Part shown: positions 26,601 through 38,477 of the stretch, piece by piece
How positions within the stretch are numbered: the first letter of the stretch is position 1
Layout: the number at the start of each line of letters is the position of its first letter
Assembly: GCA_950295325.1 (NCBI GenBank)
Contig: OX485803.1
Coordinates: forward strand, 34,115,554-34,179,553
Origin: Polytrichum commune
Lineage: Eukaryota; Streptophyta; Polytrichopsida; Polytrichales; Polytrichaceae
Direction of reading: 5' to 3'
DNA: 64,000 nucleotides
The notes under the pieces: generated by a model
What the model saw: only the letters and a program-made list of their open reading frames with translations
Database searches by the model: none
What the model was told of the DNA's origin: nothing
Translations under genes and position numbers: made by a program

Positions 26601-26887
26601 CATTTTTTGTTGACATAAAACTCATATTTTTTTACATTAATATGTGGCAAATCTGATTTTGCTTGTCTCTTACCAGCATGTTTTTCCAACGTGTCGGATT
26701 TGGCTCCCATGGTCACCACACGACCTTTGACATGACTGCATACTATGCATTTCACTCTATCCACAATTCCATCACCACCTCGAAGCATTTCAGCCCAAGG
26801 ATGGGCGATGGCCCATGCATCCTGACACTTTCGGGATACCTCATTTTTATTTTTTTTTGGTCTTACAGGGTGTAGCAACTGGAGCAT
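23677..26887 (-). CDS. hAT-superfamily transposase, four exons, apparently intact
   Basis: Exons (minus strand): 26887-26534, 26381-25890, 25201-24400, 24260-23677. Introns are GT-AG, phases agree and no internal stop remains, giving 743 residues from the ATG at 26887. Exon 1 has a BED-type zinc finger (WAIAHPWAEM, then KCIVCSH and LEKHAGK). Exon 2 holds the start of the RNase-H-like catalytic fold (YIAVTCDEVTTVDNQSW, FRADGASVFQ). Exon 3 continues with HGVHCVSHRTNLAV and TRWLSMV. Exon 4 ends in the hAT dimerisation domain (SVEDERTFSTVAFSKSRLRN). This arrangement is that of ZNF862-like hAT proteins common in plants and animals. It cuts and pastes DNA, or could be a domesticated gene. An upstream frame in the same strand (start ATG 27176) reaches the BED exon only through a one-base shift in an A9 run at about 26841-26849, so it may be an alternative N-terminus. 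Terminal repeats were not found. Confidence 0.92.
25240..25850. repeat. Short-motif array rich in TGAATTCACA inside hAT intron 2
   Basis: Dozens of degenerate 15-30 bp units built on GAATTCACA, ACATGAGCAATCTGAA and CACAAATGCAATCTGAA fill most of the intron. Many units contain the palindrome TGAATTCA. There is no coding potential. Confidence 0.85.
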
Positions 26888-27176
26888 CAGATGTCACATC
26901 AATTATTTCAACGACATCTGATGCAATTGAGGAGATGGCAGGCTCAGGGAGGCCACCAGGGCAAATGAGCTTGACTGCGGCATTGGCACGGGGCGGAGTA
27001 ATCAAGAGATTGCTACTTACCTTGCTGCCGGATGAGGATGCCTCTGCATCACGGGCAAACCTGGCACATTTGCGGGCAGAGGGCATTTCCAACGGACCAG
27101 GGTCATTACCGTTCCGAGAAGACGCAAAGTAGAGCTCAAGCACAGAGTTGCGCTTTGCCCTGGCGATCCGCTCCAT
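26847..27176 (-). other. Open frame upstream of the hAT transposase, unclear
   Basis: Reads from ATG 27176 (MERIARAKRNSVLELYF) to a stop after a run of lysine codons in the A9 tract. It overlaps the transposase start in another frame. It has no known domain, and is rich in Ser, Arg and Ala early on and acidic/hydrophobic (VVEIIDVTSD) later. It could be the original N-terminus split by a homopolymer indel, or chance. Confidence 0.35.
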
Positions 27177-27243
27177 CCCGTTATTCACCTTGCGACGTGT
27201 TGTGCACAGGCTGCCCGTGGCGAATCGCGACCACCCAACACCC

Positions 27244-27390
27244 AGATCGAGCAGCAAGGGGGCGAACACGAAGACCAGCAACCCCACACCCAGATCGATC
27301 AGCAAGGGGGCGAGCACGAAGACCAGCAACCCAACACCCAGATCGATCAGCAAGGGGGCGAGCAGGAAACCCAGCAACCCAACCCCCAGA
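27244..27390. repeat. 48-bp minisatellite, about 3 units
   Basis: A 48-bp unit starting AGATCGATCAGCAAGGGGGC begins at 27244, 27292 and 27340, with a fourth start at 27388. On the minus strand it reads as a 16-residue hydrophobic repeat (LLIDLGVGLLVF), probably by chance. It lies 5' of the hAT gene. Confidence 0.9.
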
Positions 27391-28311
27391 TTGAGTGAGT
27401 CACCAAGATTGAGTGACCAACATTGAGTCACCAAGATTGAGTGAGCAAGATTGAGTCACCAAGAATCGAAGATGCTCACAAACAATCACCAAGAATTCAC
27501 AAACACAATCAGCAAGATTTAACATAATCACCAATATTGCACAAACTCAATCACCAAGATAATAAGCTCCAAACATACTCAACAGGAACAAACATAATCA
27601 CCAAACATATCGCATTGAGTCTTGACACAAGAATGGACAATGCAAACTGAAATCATACAAAAACTTGGGGGATGGAGGGTTTTGAGTCTCCCTTCTAATA
27701 AGTTCACAGAAAATGCAGGTCTCCATTGCAGTTGCCGTCAAGCAGGTTGCACAATGCCAGGTACAGATTGCACACAATCAAAGTTCTTAGCAAGCTAGCA
27801 ACACTCCTTCCGCCTTGCTCTCACTCCACCAGGACCACCACTCCTCCCACTCCTCCCTCTCATGAATGAAACCCTCAACAGTCAACAGATTGCGACAACA
27901 GTCACAAGTTCACAACACCCTCCCAAGATTCAAGAAGCAGGGTGAATGTGCAGTGAATGGAATGTTTCCATTAGCCAATGACAAATTGCAGGCTCCACCC
28001 AAAACACAAAGGATGGCGATGAAAGCAGTAAGGAGGGCATAAGTTACTGGCGAAGAAGGCTGTACTTAGTGCCGCAAAACAGGCGAATTACTGGAGAGTG
28101 GCAGAATTACTGGGCGAATTACTGGAGAGACAGATTGAATAGCTGGCGAGGGAGTCGAAGTGGGGAGAGGTTTAGGGCGCGATGTGGCGCCACCTCAGTG
28201 AGCAGGTTCGCGGCGAAGTGAGTTGGCAGGGCGAGACATCCAGGTGGGCGGGGTTATCATGGCGCAGAGTGGCGAGTGGACAGAGTGGCGACTGAGACAC
28301 CAGAATGCGGC
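27391..28311. other. 5' flank of the hAT gene
   Basis: Holds short iterations of CACCAAGATTGAGTGA (27400-27480) and, at 28140-28290, a GC-rich stretch with repeated AGAGTGGCGA-like and ATTACTGG motifs. It could be the transposase promoter or subterminal region. No gene is recognised. Confidence 0.4.
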
Positions 28312-31300
28312 CTTAAACCCTTATGGCTTTTCGTCACCCCTCATAATTTTTCGTCATGTGGCTATATTTAGCCATCACAAAAAAGGCTGGTGCCCTCCCC
28401 ACCCCCATCCCCAATGATTAAAACACCCCAAGAGGTATGTGGTTGACTTGGGGAGCACACTTCAAATATTACACTTCTAATATTTTCCAAAAGGTAGCGG
28501 AATATAACATAGGGTGGCATTTATTTTTCAAAAGCAAAAATTATAGCAAAGTTACAATGAACAAAGGATGGCCTTTATACCTAATACTTAGGTTAAAGAA
28601 ACTTAGCCTACTAGTTACTAGATGATATATAGATCGATAGATAGTCGTGTAATATACATGATCAAATATCCCAAGAGAAAAAATCAAGAGTTTGTTAAGA
28701 TGATTTTTTTGAAGAATGCCAACAAAGGCCAAATTGTTGTATAGACTTTGGGAAGACCTTATTCTATGTGCATGATGAGAATGATTTCTATCCCATCATC
28801 CCAAATGGCGAGACTAATTTCATTCATAGCATTCAATGGTTCATTGATTGAAGGAAACTCTTAGGGCCACTTCACACACAAGGTTGAAGAGTGTCTAGCA
28901 AAATTGATTATGCTTGAGGTTAAGTTGTCTATGTGTATGCTAGACCTTATTGGTTCATACTTTAACCATTTGGGATGCAATCTTTACACTACATCTCATC
29001 AATAAATGTATACCCAAAGCAATTTTCATTGCCATGTTCTTGTGTTGAGGAATCTTGAAAAGTGCCTCTATTACTTCTAGTCCTACTTTCAAAGTTCTTA
29101 ATTTCTTAAGATAAATATATGGTTATGGATATAAAAACTCTACAAACTTATTATCGACATATGAAGCATTGGCCATCACCTTGAGAACTCTACATGCCTA
29201 TGTCATTTCAACATGTGAGGTCATTAAGGTCTCAATTGCCCAAACACCCCCCCCCCCACAAAAAAAAAAAAAAAAAAAACAAGATTCGGTAAGAGCAATT
29301 TGGGGCGTTAGGGTGGTTGCTCTTGGCAACATGTTAGGCTATCCACTAAATGACCAAATTGATAATTTTGTCAAACAAAAAAAAAATGTGGTGGACAAAT
29401 GGATGGAAGACATGATAGATGGACAAAACAAACCGATGATATTATAGATTAATTGCCAAACAAAATGACATATTTCGTGTAATATGTTTTCATCAAAATA
29501 AAAAATACCACGTTTTGTGTTTCATTGCTAATAGAGGACCTTAGATCTAAACAACATCTTCATTATGCATGCATTTTGTGCTTCATGTGCACTGTGAGTT
29601 ATGTTATGTCACGATTTTAGCATCTTAGATCTAAATTGTTGATAACCATTCATATACACTAAATGAGGATTTTATTGAATGCTATGGCCAAATTTTGCTT
29701 CCAAAGATGAGAGGAGTTTGTAACATATAGAGATAAGCAAACTTGTAGAAAACATGTGAGGAGGAAAAGTTAGATTATGGTGAACCTCGTGTCAAGCATG
29801 CATGAGCGCTGAGAACATTTATGACACTAGAGAATTAGAATGGTAGATAGTTCGAGTTGCTCTTCATCACACATTCCCTAGACATGAGGGAAGAACATGC
29901 CAGAGAGGATAAGTCGATTGGCATCCCATTGGCATGATCGAGGATTTTTGGAAGGTTGGATCAGTGTGGAGGTTGAGAGAAATTTTGTAGTATCCTCCTC
30001 CATGATGATTTGCTATGGACAATTTACAATGGGTCACCCATGTCACCTTTAGTCATGAGTTGTACAAAGTAAATATGATGGCAACAATAACATGAAACAT
30101 GTTAGCATGCTAAAATTGATAAGATATATTATACTATATTTTATTTTGTTCCATGATTATGAATTATGGCTGAAATTTCTTAGTCACTATATGTACATGC
30201 CCATTTTATGATAATACTTATCATTGTTATCTCCTATGAACCATTATTCAACATCTTATAATCTTATGTTTTAGAGAATTATTAAGATATCACTAGATTA
30301 GATTTCATGTGTACTTTTGAAATACACTCTTCAAACTAGAATCATAAGACTTTTGGCCACCTTCATTTGCATGAAAGTATAAAAAATAACATAATGTAAC
30401 ATAAGTTGCCACCCTGGAATATCATGTGTTGATGCAAGTATGTATTGTGATCATGACATACTTATGCCTACACGTACGTACCAATGCAATTTTGGACCTG
30501 AAGTTTTAGCAATGTCATCCCCAAATGACATGATTGTTTTGTTGATCTCCCCACAACAAAAGAAAAAGAATAAGAAGGAGATGATGCACTCCCTATCAAC
30601 ATGACAACATGCACAAAGGAAAACTTTTCTTCAAGAATCAAAGTGGAAACTCCATTACATGTAGTTGTTTTAATAGTTGCATGCTATCAACATGTTAGTT
30701 CTTGCAATTCATTAAATGTAATGGATATGATTCATCAATTAATTATTCTTGAATGCAATTGTCCTATCCACACATCTACTCTTGCAATCGACAAGATGAT
30801 CTCACACACAACATTTTGGTTATTAGTATTTTTTTAAGCTTCTAAATTGAATGAATTACAAGGATGTGGAAGCATAAGGAGGAGGGAAGGGAAGGGAAGG
30901 GAGGATAATATTGCGACAATTCCCTCTCTTGGTAGACCCCTCTAAGGTGAAGAACTAACTCCCATGTTACTCTTCGGAGTTACACAATGCTATAACTATT
31001 TTACGAGAAATGTAATTTTTTATCAAGAAAAGCCATTTTATGTTCAACCCTCACTAAATTTGGGATTTGGTAAAATAGCGTGTGTTTCGGGAGATCAACA
31101 CCACAAGCACTTAAATGAGATAATTAGTGCAAGTAACCGGTTCTCCCATTCACTGGGAAGTTGAATTGGAAGCGTGCATATTTTTATTTTTTCATTTTGT
31201 CATTTTTTTTCAAAGAGTGCATACAACAATCTTATAAAGAGAGAAGACAACTATTTTACATCCACATTATTGGACGAAGAATAAAAAAGGCCAAACACAT

Positions 31301-31769
31301 GTACTCGTTCAAAAGCAAGTACTTTGATCCAAAATTTAGTGATGCCTTTCTCAAATTGGCAACATTTTACCAATACCATACCATCCGCGTATAAAGAGGC
31401 ACTTTCTAGCCAAATAGTTCCTCCCCAAAAGAAAATGAAATAGTATAACGTTTCAAGCAATAACATAGCCCCCAAAATTTCCCTAGCTCAAAGTACAAAG
31501 GGAATTCGAGCATCCCCCCCACATCAATAAACTAGGTGGTGCGGTGCGCTCATGCAAAGCAAGCAAGCACGGGCATGGGCGTGCCCATGAATGCAAGGTG
31601 AGGGAAGGCCAAACTTAACTTACAAAGGGCCAAGGACACGCCCGCATGCACTATGCTCGATGGCTAGTCCGTCCTCCGTTGGAAGGACAACGGGATGTCC
31701 TAAACCCCCACACGCATAAAGTCATGACGTAGAGAGTCTCAAGACACACAAACTTACATGCCTAGCTAA
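28312..31769. other. Intergenic, no gene seen
   Basis: AT-rich. Holds fragments of the MITE families (GGAGTTACACAATGCTATAA near 30978), a GGGCCACTTCACACAC end near 28864, and C/A homopolymers near 29248. Confidence 0.45.
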
Positions 31770-32441
31770 CACTAAATAGTGTATTTGGTGTCATTGTGGT
31801 AATTTTTTTCCGGTGACACTTCTTTCGATATAAAATTACAAGCTATATTGTCGTTCCAACTTAACTTACTTTCAGTTCATTGAAATGTTAATGATTGAAC
31901 CAACGTTTGGTAAATAAACAAGTAAATAACCAACATCGGGCAATCCGACGTAAAATTGACTCTGTTGGTCTTACCTTGCTCAAGAATATGCTTGATGCAA
32001 GGTGGGGTTTATTGCCTGCCTTGCGGTGGGTGGGCTCTTGGCTTCCTACCTACCTAGTTAGTTAGTTTGTTTCCGTCAAGTAGAGAGAAGATTTCACAGT
32101 GAGAATCGAACTGCCAACCACTTCATTCGGAAATGGGTACCTCTCCACTCTCATTTGGTAGTTTAGGGTCATCTTGGACCAAAAGTTGGGTATATTTTGC
32201 ATCGTAATATTTTTCGAGAAAAACATTGCCACAAACTCGGTTGAAGTTTGGGTGGGAAATCACTTTGTATGTGGCATCCTTTGCAACATTGTAAATCTTT
32301 AATGCTCATATTATTTTTTATAAGGAACGACAAATAATATTATAACTTTTTTTTTCATTTAGCGTTGGTGGCACTACATGGACGGTTTACAATTCGTATT
32401 GAGCAAGATGAGTAAAAATTGGTGACACTAAATACAAAATG
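31770..32441. mobile_element. MITE with CACTAAATA-type ends, ~670 bp
   Basis: The left end reads CACTAAATAGTGTATTTGGT and the right end GGTGACACTAAATACAAAAT. It shares inner sequence (GAGCAAGATGAGTA) with the MITE at 3697-4603. Confidence 0.6.
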
Positions 32442-32729
32442 ATTCTAGGGCTGTAGCCTTTACTTTACTCAACATACTTACAAATTTTTGTACACACTAC
32501 ATGGTGTAACAACTTGACACGGACATACCTGGAAAGTTGTTTATTTTTAATTTTTAATTTTTTTAATTATCTGTTTACACATTGCTATCCGAGGCATGCA
32601 TAGTATCCATGTACAATATACTGGAGCTCAAAGTTTGACCACGGATCACGGAGAGAGGGAATTATCTTGTATGTGTACGAGTGTACCTCACATGCATTCA
32701 ACATTAAACACTTGGCCCTAGGCCTATAT

Positions 32730-33313
32730 AAGGGTCGGTGTACACCATGGACCATGAAGTCGGACTATGAAAGATGGTCTTTTCTCATGGTCCGACTTCA
32801 TGGTCCAACTTGCATGGTCTGATTTCTTAAAAAAATCAATTTACGAAGCTTTTGGGTCCCTCACTAGGTGTAAACCAAATATGGACTGAGAGGAATGACC
32901 ATGCACCAAAAAGTGAATGTGCTTTTAAAAAAAATAAATGTCCAAAAAGGTTGTTTTGAAAGAAGGAAAATCAAATTTGACCATTCTCTTGTTTTCTCTT
33001 GTCTTCATCTTCTCTTCCCCATAAAAAAATCATTTAAAAAGTATTATAACAACATTTCTTTGTCATGTGCCCTTTGTATTTTTTCTACTAGAGCACCTCT
33101 TTGGCCTCTCCCACCGCAAAACCCGTTGGACCATGTCAGTGGATAATGTAGGCCTTACAATATGTCTCTTGGGGACCTCAAACTCCATGGTCACTCTGAC
33201 ATTTTTTCCTTGGTGTAAACTGAAGTGGTCTTGGGACAAGTTCAACAACCAATCACATATTTTATAGGGCCTTGGGATGACTTCATGGTCCAGGGTGTAA
33301 ACGTACAACCCCC
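32730..33313. mobile_element. Inverted-repeat element, ~580 bp
   Basis: The left end GGTGTACACCATGGACCATG and the right end CATGGTCCAGGGTGTAAACG are imperfect inverted repeats. CATGGTCC motifs recur inside. No target duplication is certain. Confidence 0.55.
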
Positions 33314-35002
33314 AAGTTTGTTGCCTATTCACGGCTCCCTGCCTCAAATGACCTCAAATGTTCGACTAATTTGGAGTCCTTGAAGCTACTTCTGTTGTCA
33401 AATCAACTAGCGGGAAAGTAACCCCCATGATGCATACTATTTCTGAGTGGCTTTTTATGTTGCATGATGACAGGCACACCTCATATACAATAATTCCCTC
33501 TCTCCACAATAATTCTTATATGAGGCCAAGGTTTCAGGCTAGGGTGTTGTGGTGTCTATATATGTAAACTCGTCCATTAGGAAGGTGAGAATGCAACAAA
33601 CAAATTTATAGCTTGAATTAATCAGAACTTGGCCCTTCACCTTGTAGGGGACTTGTTTTTACCGGAACCCCTTCATCCAGATGTTGGGGCGAAACAACAT
33701 GTACATCGGTTCCTTGAAGGCAAGGGTTTAGGCATCCAACAAAGAACGAGCATATGGGTTGGTTCGCCCAAATCTTCATCCACAATGGATGATTTTACAT
33801 TGACGGGGTGTTTTCTTTTTTTAAAGAATAATGAATGTTTTAGATATTGTAACCCTTTGATCTATAAAAAAATGAGCTACATAGATGCCGCGAAGCCTGA
33901 GCTTCAATATGAATTTCCTTGTCATTTTGAAAACAATTAGTAATTTGGACCTCTTCAATTTGGTAACCCTATGATCTATGGTAGGATAGCCATGTCATCT
34001 AAAGATATGTGGACTTTATGCGATCACTCTTCTTGATCGAGCACCTATATTTGAGTGGTATATGGCAGGGTTTGACACTTTTAGTTAAGAGCAAATCCCA
34101 AAAGACATGTGTTACAATGAGATTGGATTACGTGCTCAAAACATAGATACCACAATTGGGAGGGCGTGCACTATCACTTAAAGAAAAGAAAAACTTCAGT
34201 TTAATCTCCTATGGTCTTTGCATCTCAACCTCGATCGAGATGAAACTTGAAAATAAAAATGATTTACTCAAATTCGCAATTGCTAACTCGATGAGGAAAA
34301 ATTCCGAAGTCAAACCAATGGCCTAAATCGTATGTGGGGCTAGAAGTGCCACTCACAATAGAGTTAGAGCATCATACGTTAGTTTGAGCGAGTTGAAAGA
34401 ATTGGCGTATTAAGGTATGACTTGCAATTAGTGGATCAACATTGTGCCGTACCAAAGGGTACTTTTTGGTTCCACACTTTTGAGTGCTCAAGGCTACACT
34501 AAGACATGTGGGTGGAAAATTAGCATGGGCCACACTAATTTTATAGTCAAGGTAGAATGAATGTGGGTCCCAAATTCCAAGTCTTCCCCTGAGTCTTCAT
34601 TAAGACTTCTGACCAACACATTAAATATTAGTTTTAGGACAAAAATAACACAAAATGAAATAACCATGCATGCACACTAAATTTCTAGAAAAAAAATTTA
34701 CGTGACCCTTGTTAATTTCCTATTAAAAATTTAACATGGGTTGGAAATGAATTTGGCCCACATTAATTCTCATTATGAGAAATCAACAATACTAGGACTA
34801 TTTAGTGTAATTTTCACTTTGGATTGAACATGATCTTAACCAATGTGGACACACATTGTGGTAATTTTCTTCAGAATAATAATTTTATTTTGTGTCAACC
34901 AAGACAACACCCTTGTCCGTGGTCAATCAGTGCATTACGGAATGATAATTTTTTTGCAGTAAACTTTATATATCCAACTAGCGTCGGACCGTCTTCAGAG
35001 TC
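33314..35002. other. Intergenic, no gene seen
   Basis: Contains a dispersed repeat (about 34000-34390) shared with 55090-55440 and a partial MITE end (GGACTATTTAGTGTA near 34797). Confidence 0.45.
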
Positions 35003-35005
35003 TTA

Positions 35006-35516
35006 GGGCCACTTCAAACATGAGCCAAGAGCCGTGACCATGAACTAGTGAGAGCCCAAAAGAAAGTGTCCAACGGCCGTCCCAAGACACCTCCAAAATC
35101 ACGTAGTGTGGTCACGGACCCTCAGGTGTAGTGTGAAGTCATGTGTGATCGGACCCTCGACCAAATGCTATTTCAATGCATTTCTATTCATGCGGGTCCT
35201 CACACATGATAAAATAAAATAAAACAACTCAACGGTTGTAAGCGTTCGGAGTGCCATGGTCTCCCAAGGGTTTTGTGGTAGACCTACCTCCATGAGGTGG
35301 TTTTTGAAAATAATCCAAGTGACCATGAAACATGATCCGTTTGATGCCATGTAAGAATCCATCCATGTAGACTTCACATCCATCTTGCATTCACATACTC
35401 CGTTGGTCCCTCAAGCGTAGTGTGAAGTGAACTTGGACCGGCTTCGCCTTTTCCACCAATGAGAGTGCTGGAAGTGTAATGGTCACGGGCTCTCAGTCTC
35501 GTGTGTGAAGTGGCCC
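35006..35516. mobile_element. Harbinger-like element, 511 bp (copy 1)
   Basis: The ends GGGCCACTTCAAACATGAG and, inverted, GGGCCACTTCACACACGAG are matched. A TTA duplication lies at 35003-35005 and 35517-35519. A second copy lies at 53702-54192. Confidence 0.85.
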
Positions 35517-35519
35517 TTA

Positions 35520-36782
35520 GGACGGTCTAGGGTGTCAGGACCCAGAAATGGCCTGATGGTGAAACCGGATTTTTGCTCCGTCCATAAATCACACCAAGGT
35601 CTACATCCTCCTTGAGCAAGTACTATACCGTTATGGTATTTAGTGTTACGTACACCATTTGCGAAGGGTCTAAAGTAAATGCCTAGAGGTCTCTCAAAGT
35701 GTCACGTCTATATTAAATGTCAATATGATATTATTCATCAACATAAGCAATTCTTGGAATTGAATATTATTTATATTATGATATTTAGCGTAGCACAATG
35801 GGATGTTTGAAATGTCAGGTTTGTGTTTTAGTATACAAGGGGAGGATATTATTGAGCATACTTGTGGCAAGTGTCATGTGTTTACAGTTCAGTACGCAAG
35901 AGGCAGGTGTTCTTGAGCATGTACTTAGGTGCCAAGTGTCATTTGTGTACACTTTAGTCAACTTGTAGACACCATTGTGTAACATAAGCGTACACCTCAT
36001 AACACTGTTGAACATACTCATGCCAAGATATTAGTAAGCGCACTTGAACGCCAAGTGTCATGAGATGACACTAATGGTGAAGTTCGTGATCATTAGTGCA
36101 ACCTAGCATATGCCTCAAACAAGGCAAGTGACACTATTACACGTGTGACACTAAGTACCATGATTTCCATAATTAAAAGGCCCCCCAACGGGCCAAGGGT
36201 TCGTGACAACCCTGTAACTTACGTTAAAGGTGAAAAAGTTGGGTACCCCTTGTAGCTCATATTCATATTCATAAAATAGAATGAAATGAAAAATAGATTT
36301 CAAAATTAGTGTTAGAAAAATCTATGTTATTATACATTAAAGTTCAAGTAAATATGAATAAAAGACTTGTCCAAAACAATTATTCATATGAGGATGTTGT
36401 CAACATTAGAGGCAGTTGATACACATACATTGACATTGCAAAATAAATTATTTGGGCAAGGGGGTGGGGAGAGGGGAATTAAAAGAAGAGAAGAAACTTC
36501 GGTCTCCGGTAGGGGACCGACGTGAATGAAGTGTCTGTTCGTTCCACCTGGAACTAAAAGAACATGTTAGAAGTCTTAATTATATATGCTTTGGGATGCA
36601 ATGTGGTCAACACACCATTCTAGATGTGCTTTTGTTGACACAAACACATAGTGTAAATGTATCTAAGATGTGGATATGAAAGAGAATGATGTAGGTCACA
36701 TATAAGGCTAAATTCTCCCACTTCTATCATAATGTATGTTTCATAGAACTACATGTATACAATTTCATGACGTCCATGATTC
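35520..36782. other. Intergenic, MITE-derived fragments
   Basis: Repeated TGACACTA and GCCAAGTGTCAT motifs between 35640 and 36170 suggest an old MITE; nothing coding. Confidence 0.4.
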
Positions 36783-37765
36783 ATTACCAATGTCTAGAGT
36801 TTGCCATTTCGAGACAAATTATTCCTCACTTTAGCACTCAAAATTGGAGACATGTGTCATGGCATTATCGACTCCCTAGTGATACCATAACTCAAGTTGG
36901 AGACTTAGGGTTAGTTTCCATGTAGGCTGCTTTGCTAGCCATATTCTAGTTGGCGAGTGGCCTACATGGGAACTCACCCTTAGAAACCATGAAATGTGGT
37001 ACCTTAGTTTAACCGACCACATTTGTTTTATTTAAACTGAAATCCATCCCAACTTGATCAAAATTATGGCACCCTATAGATTGCCAATGGGGTCCTGATT
37101 GGGAATAGGTGGTTCTACTCTAGGTCTTTGTGGGGCTTAGAACTCATGGCACATGAGTCCCACTTTAATGTCACTATAGTAGAACCACCTATTCCTATTT
37201 AAGACCTCATCAAGAATCTATAGGGTGCCATAATTTCGATAAGGCTGAGATTGATTTCGGTATTAAAAATTTGTGGGTAAAATGAGGTTCTAGAATTCAC
37301 GTTTCACGGTTTCTAAGGATCAGTTTTCATGTAGGCCGCTACACCGACCAAATTCTAGTGGAAATGTAGATGCCACCAAGTGAAATCCACGTTTCCTCTA
37401 GAATATGGTGGGCAGTGGCCTACATGGAAACTAACCCTAAGTCTCCAACTTCAGTTATGATATCACCGGGGAATCAATAATGCCATGAGACACGCCCTTG
37501 GGTTTGAGTGCTAAAGTGAGGAGGAATTAGTCCCAAAATGAGTGGTTACGGCAAACTCTAGACATTGGTGATGTGTTCAGGCCAACTTTTGGCTTCCAAA
37601 ATTCATAGCAATTTCAATGTAAGGAATAAAATAACCAAAAAATTGCAATCCTCCCAATGATTTCTATCTTCCTACTCAGGGAAAAATTGCATCACCTTGT
37701 ACTTCTCCACATTTGGCGCAAGACCACTTAAGTGATTAATTATAGGCGCCTCTACTCTAGGCTAA
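36783..37765. mobile_element. Long foldback element (arms ~390 bp)
   Basis: The left arm from 36783 (CCAATGTCTAGAGTTTGCC) is mirrored by the right arm to about 37575. The right side continues another 190 bp to GGCGCCTCTACTCTAG, which the left side lacks. Related sequence lies at 57130-57700 and 58697-59460. There is no coding content. Confidence 0.7.
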
Positions 37766-38477
37766 TTCAGGGTCTCATATTCTTATTCTATTAATTCATA
37801 GTCATATCAGTGCCAAGAAAACTTGAGCTATAAAAGGATCCAAGGTTTTCACCTTCAACTTACTATACATGGGTGCCACAAATTCTTGGCCATAATCTAG
37901 TTAGTCCTTCTCATGCATTCTTAGATTATACCTTTGCTTAAGGAGAGAAGAAATTGTTCAGTTACTGGCATAACAGATGGGATAAGGATGTGGGCCCTAG
38001 ATACTTCAATATTATTCATATACATGTGCCACAAATGTACCTCATTCTCGATAAATTGAGTGTAGGAGTCAGTCCTGGGTAGGGACAGGTGTTTCAGATT
38101 GTCAGAAAATGCTCACAAGAATTAATGGCGAATGAATAATAAGTTGCAATTTATGTAAGTTAAGACATACATTCAGATGGAAATAGAATTGAAATGCATC
38201 TGCTCAAGAATATGCATTATAAATGCGCTACACTTTATGGTTTGGACACGGAAACCAATGAAATGAATTCTGGGAAACCGAGCCCAGACTCAAATATGCG
38301 AAGGGAAAACACAACCTGTATTGTTGAAGGACAGTAGGATTATAGCTTTATCGTAGCTATCCAACATTGGCAGCGTTACTTATATGATGAATGTAACTTA
38401 GGGAGAGGCCCAATTGCAGGTGGAACTGCAGTCTAGGATGGAAGAAAGGATCCTCGTAGACACCTAAGTTGATTCGG
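37766..38477. other. 3' flank of the PHD gene
   Basis: AT-rich non-coding sequence. The part adjoining 38478 is probably the 3' UTR. Nothing else is recognised. Confidence 0.4.

Noticed and set aside
22999-28311. GCCGCATT at 22999-23006 and its inverse at 28304-28311 as ends of the hAT element
   Set aside because: Only eight bases match cleanly, with gaps beyond, and the flanks share no 8-bp duplication.
32095-32165. tRNA-like T-arm (minus strand GGTTGGCAGTTCGATTCTC)
   Set aside because: No acceptor or anticodon stem can be drawn around it.
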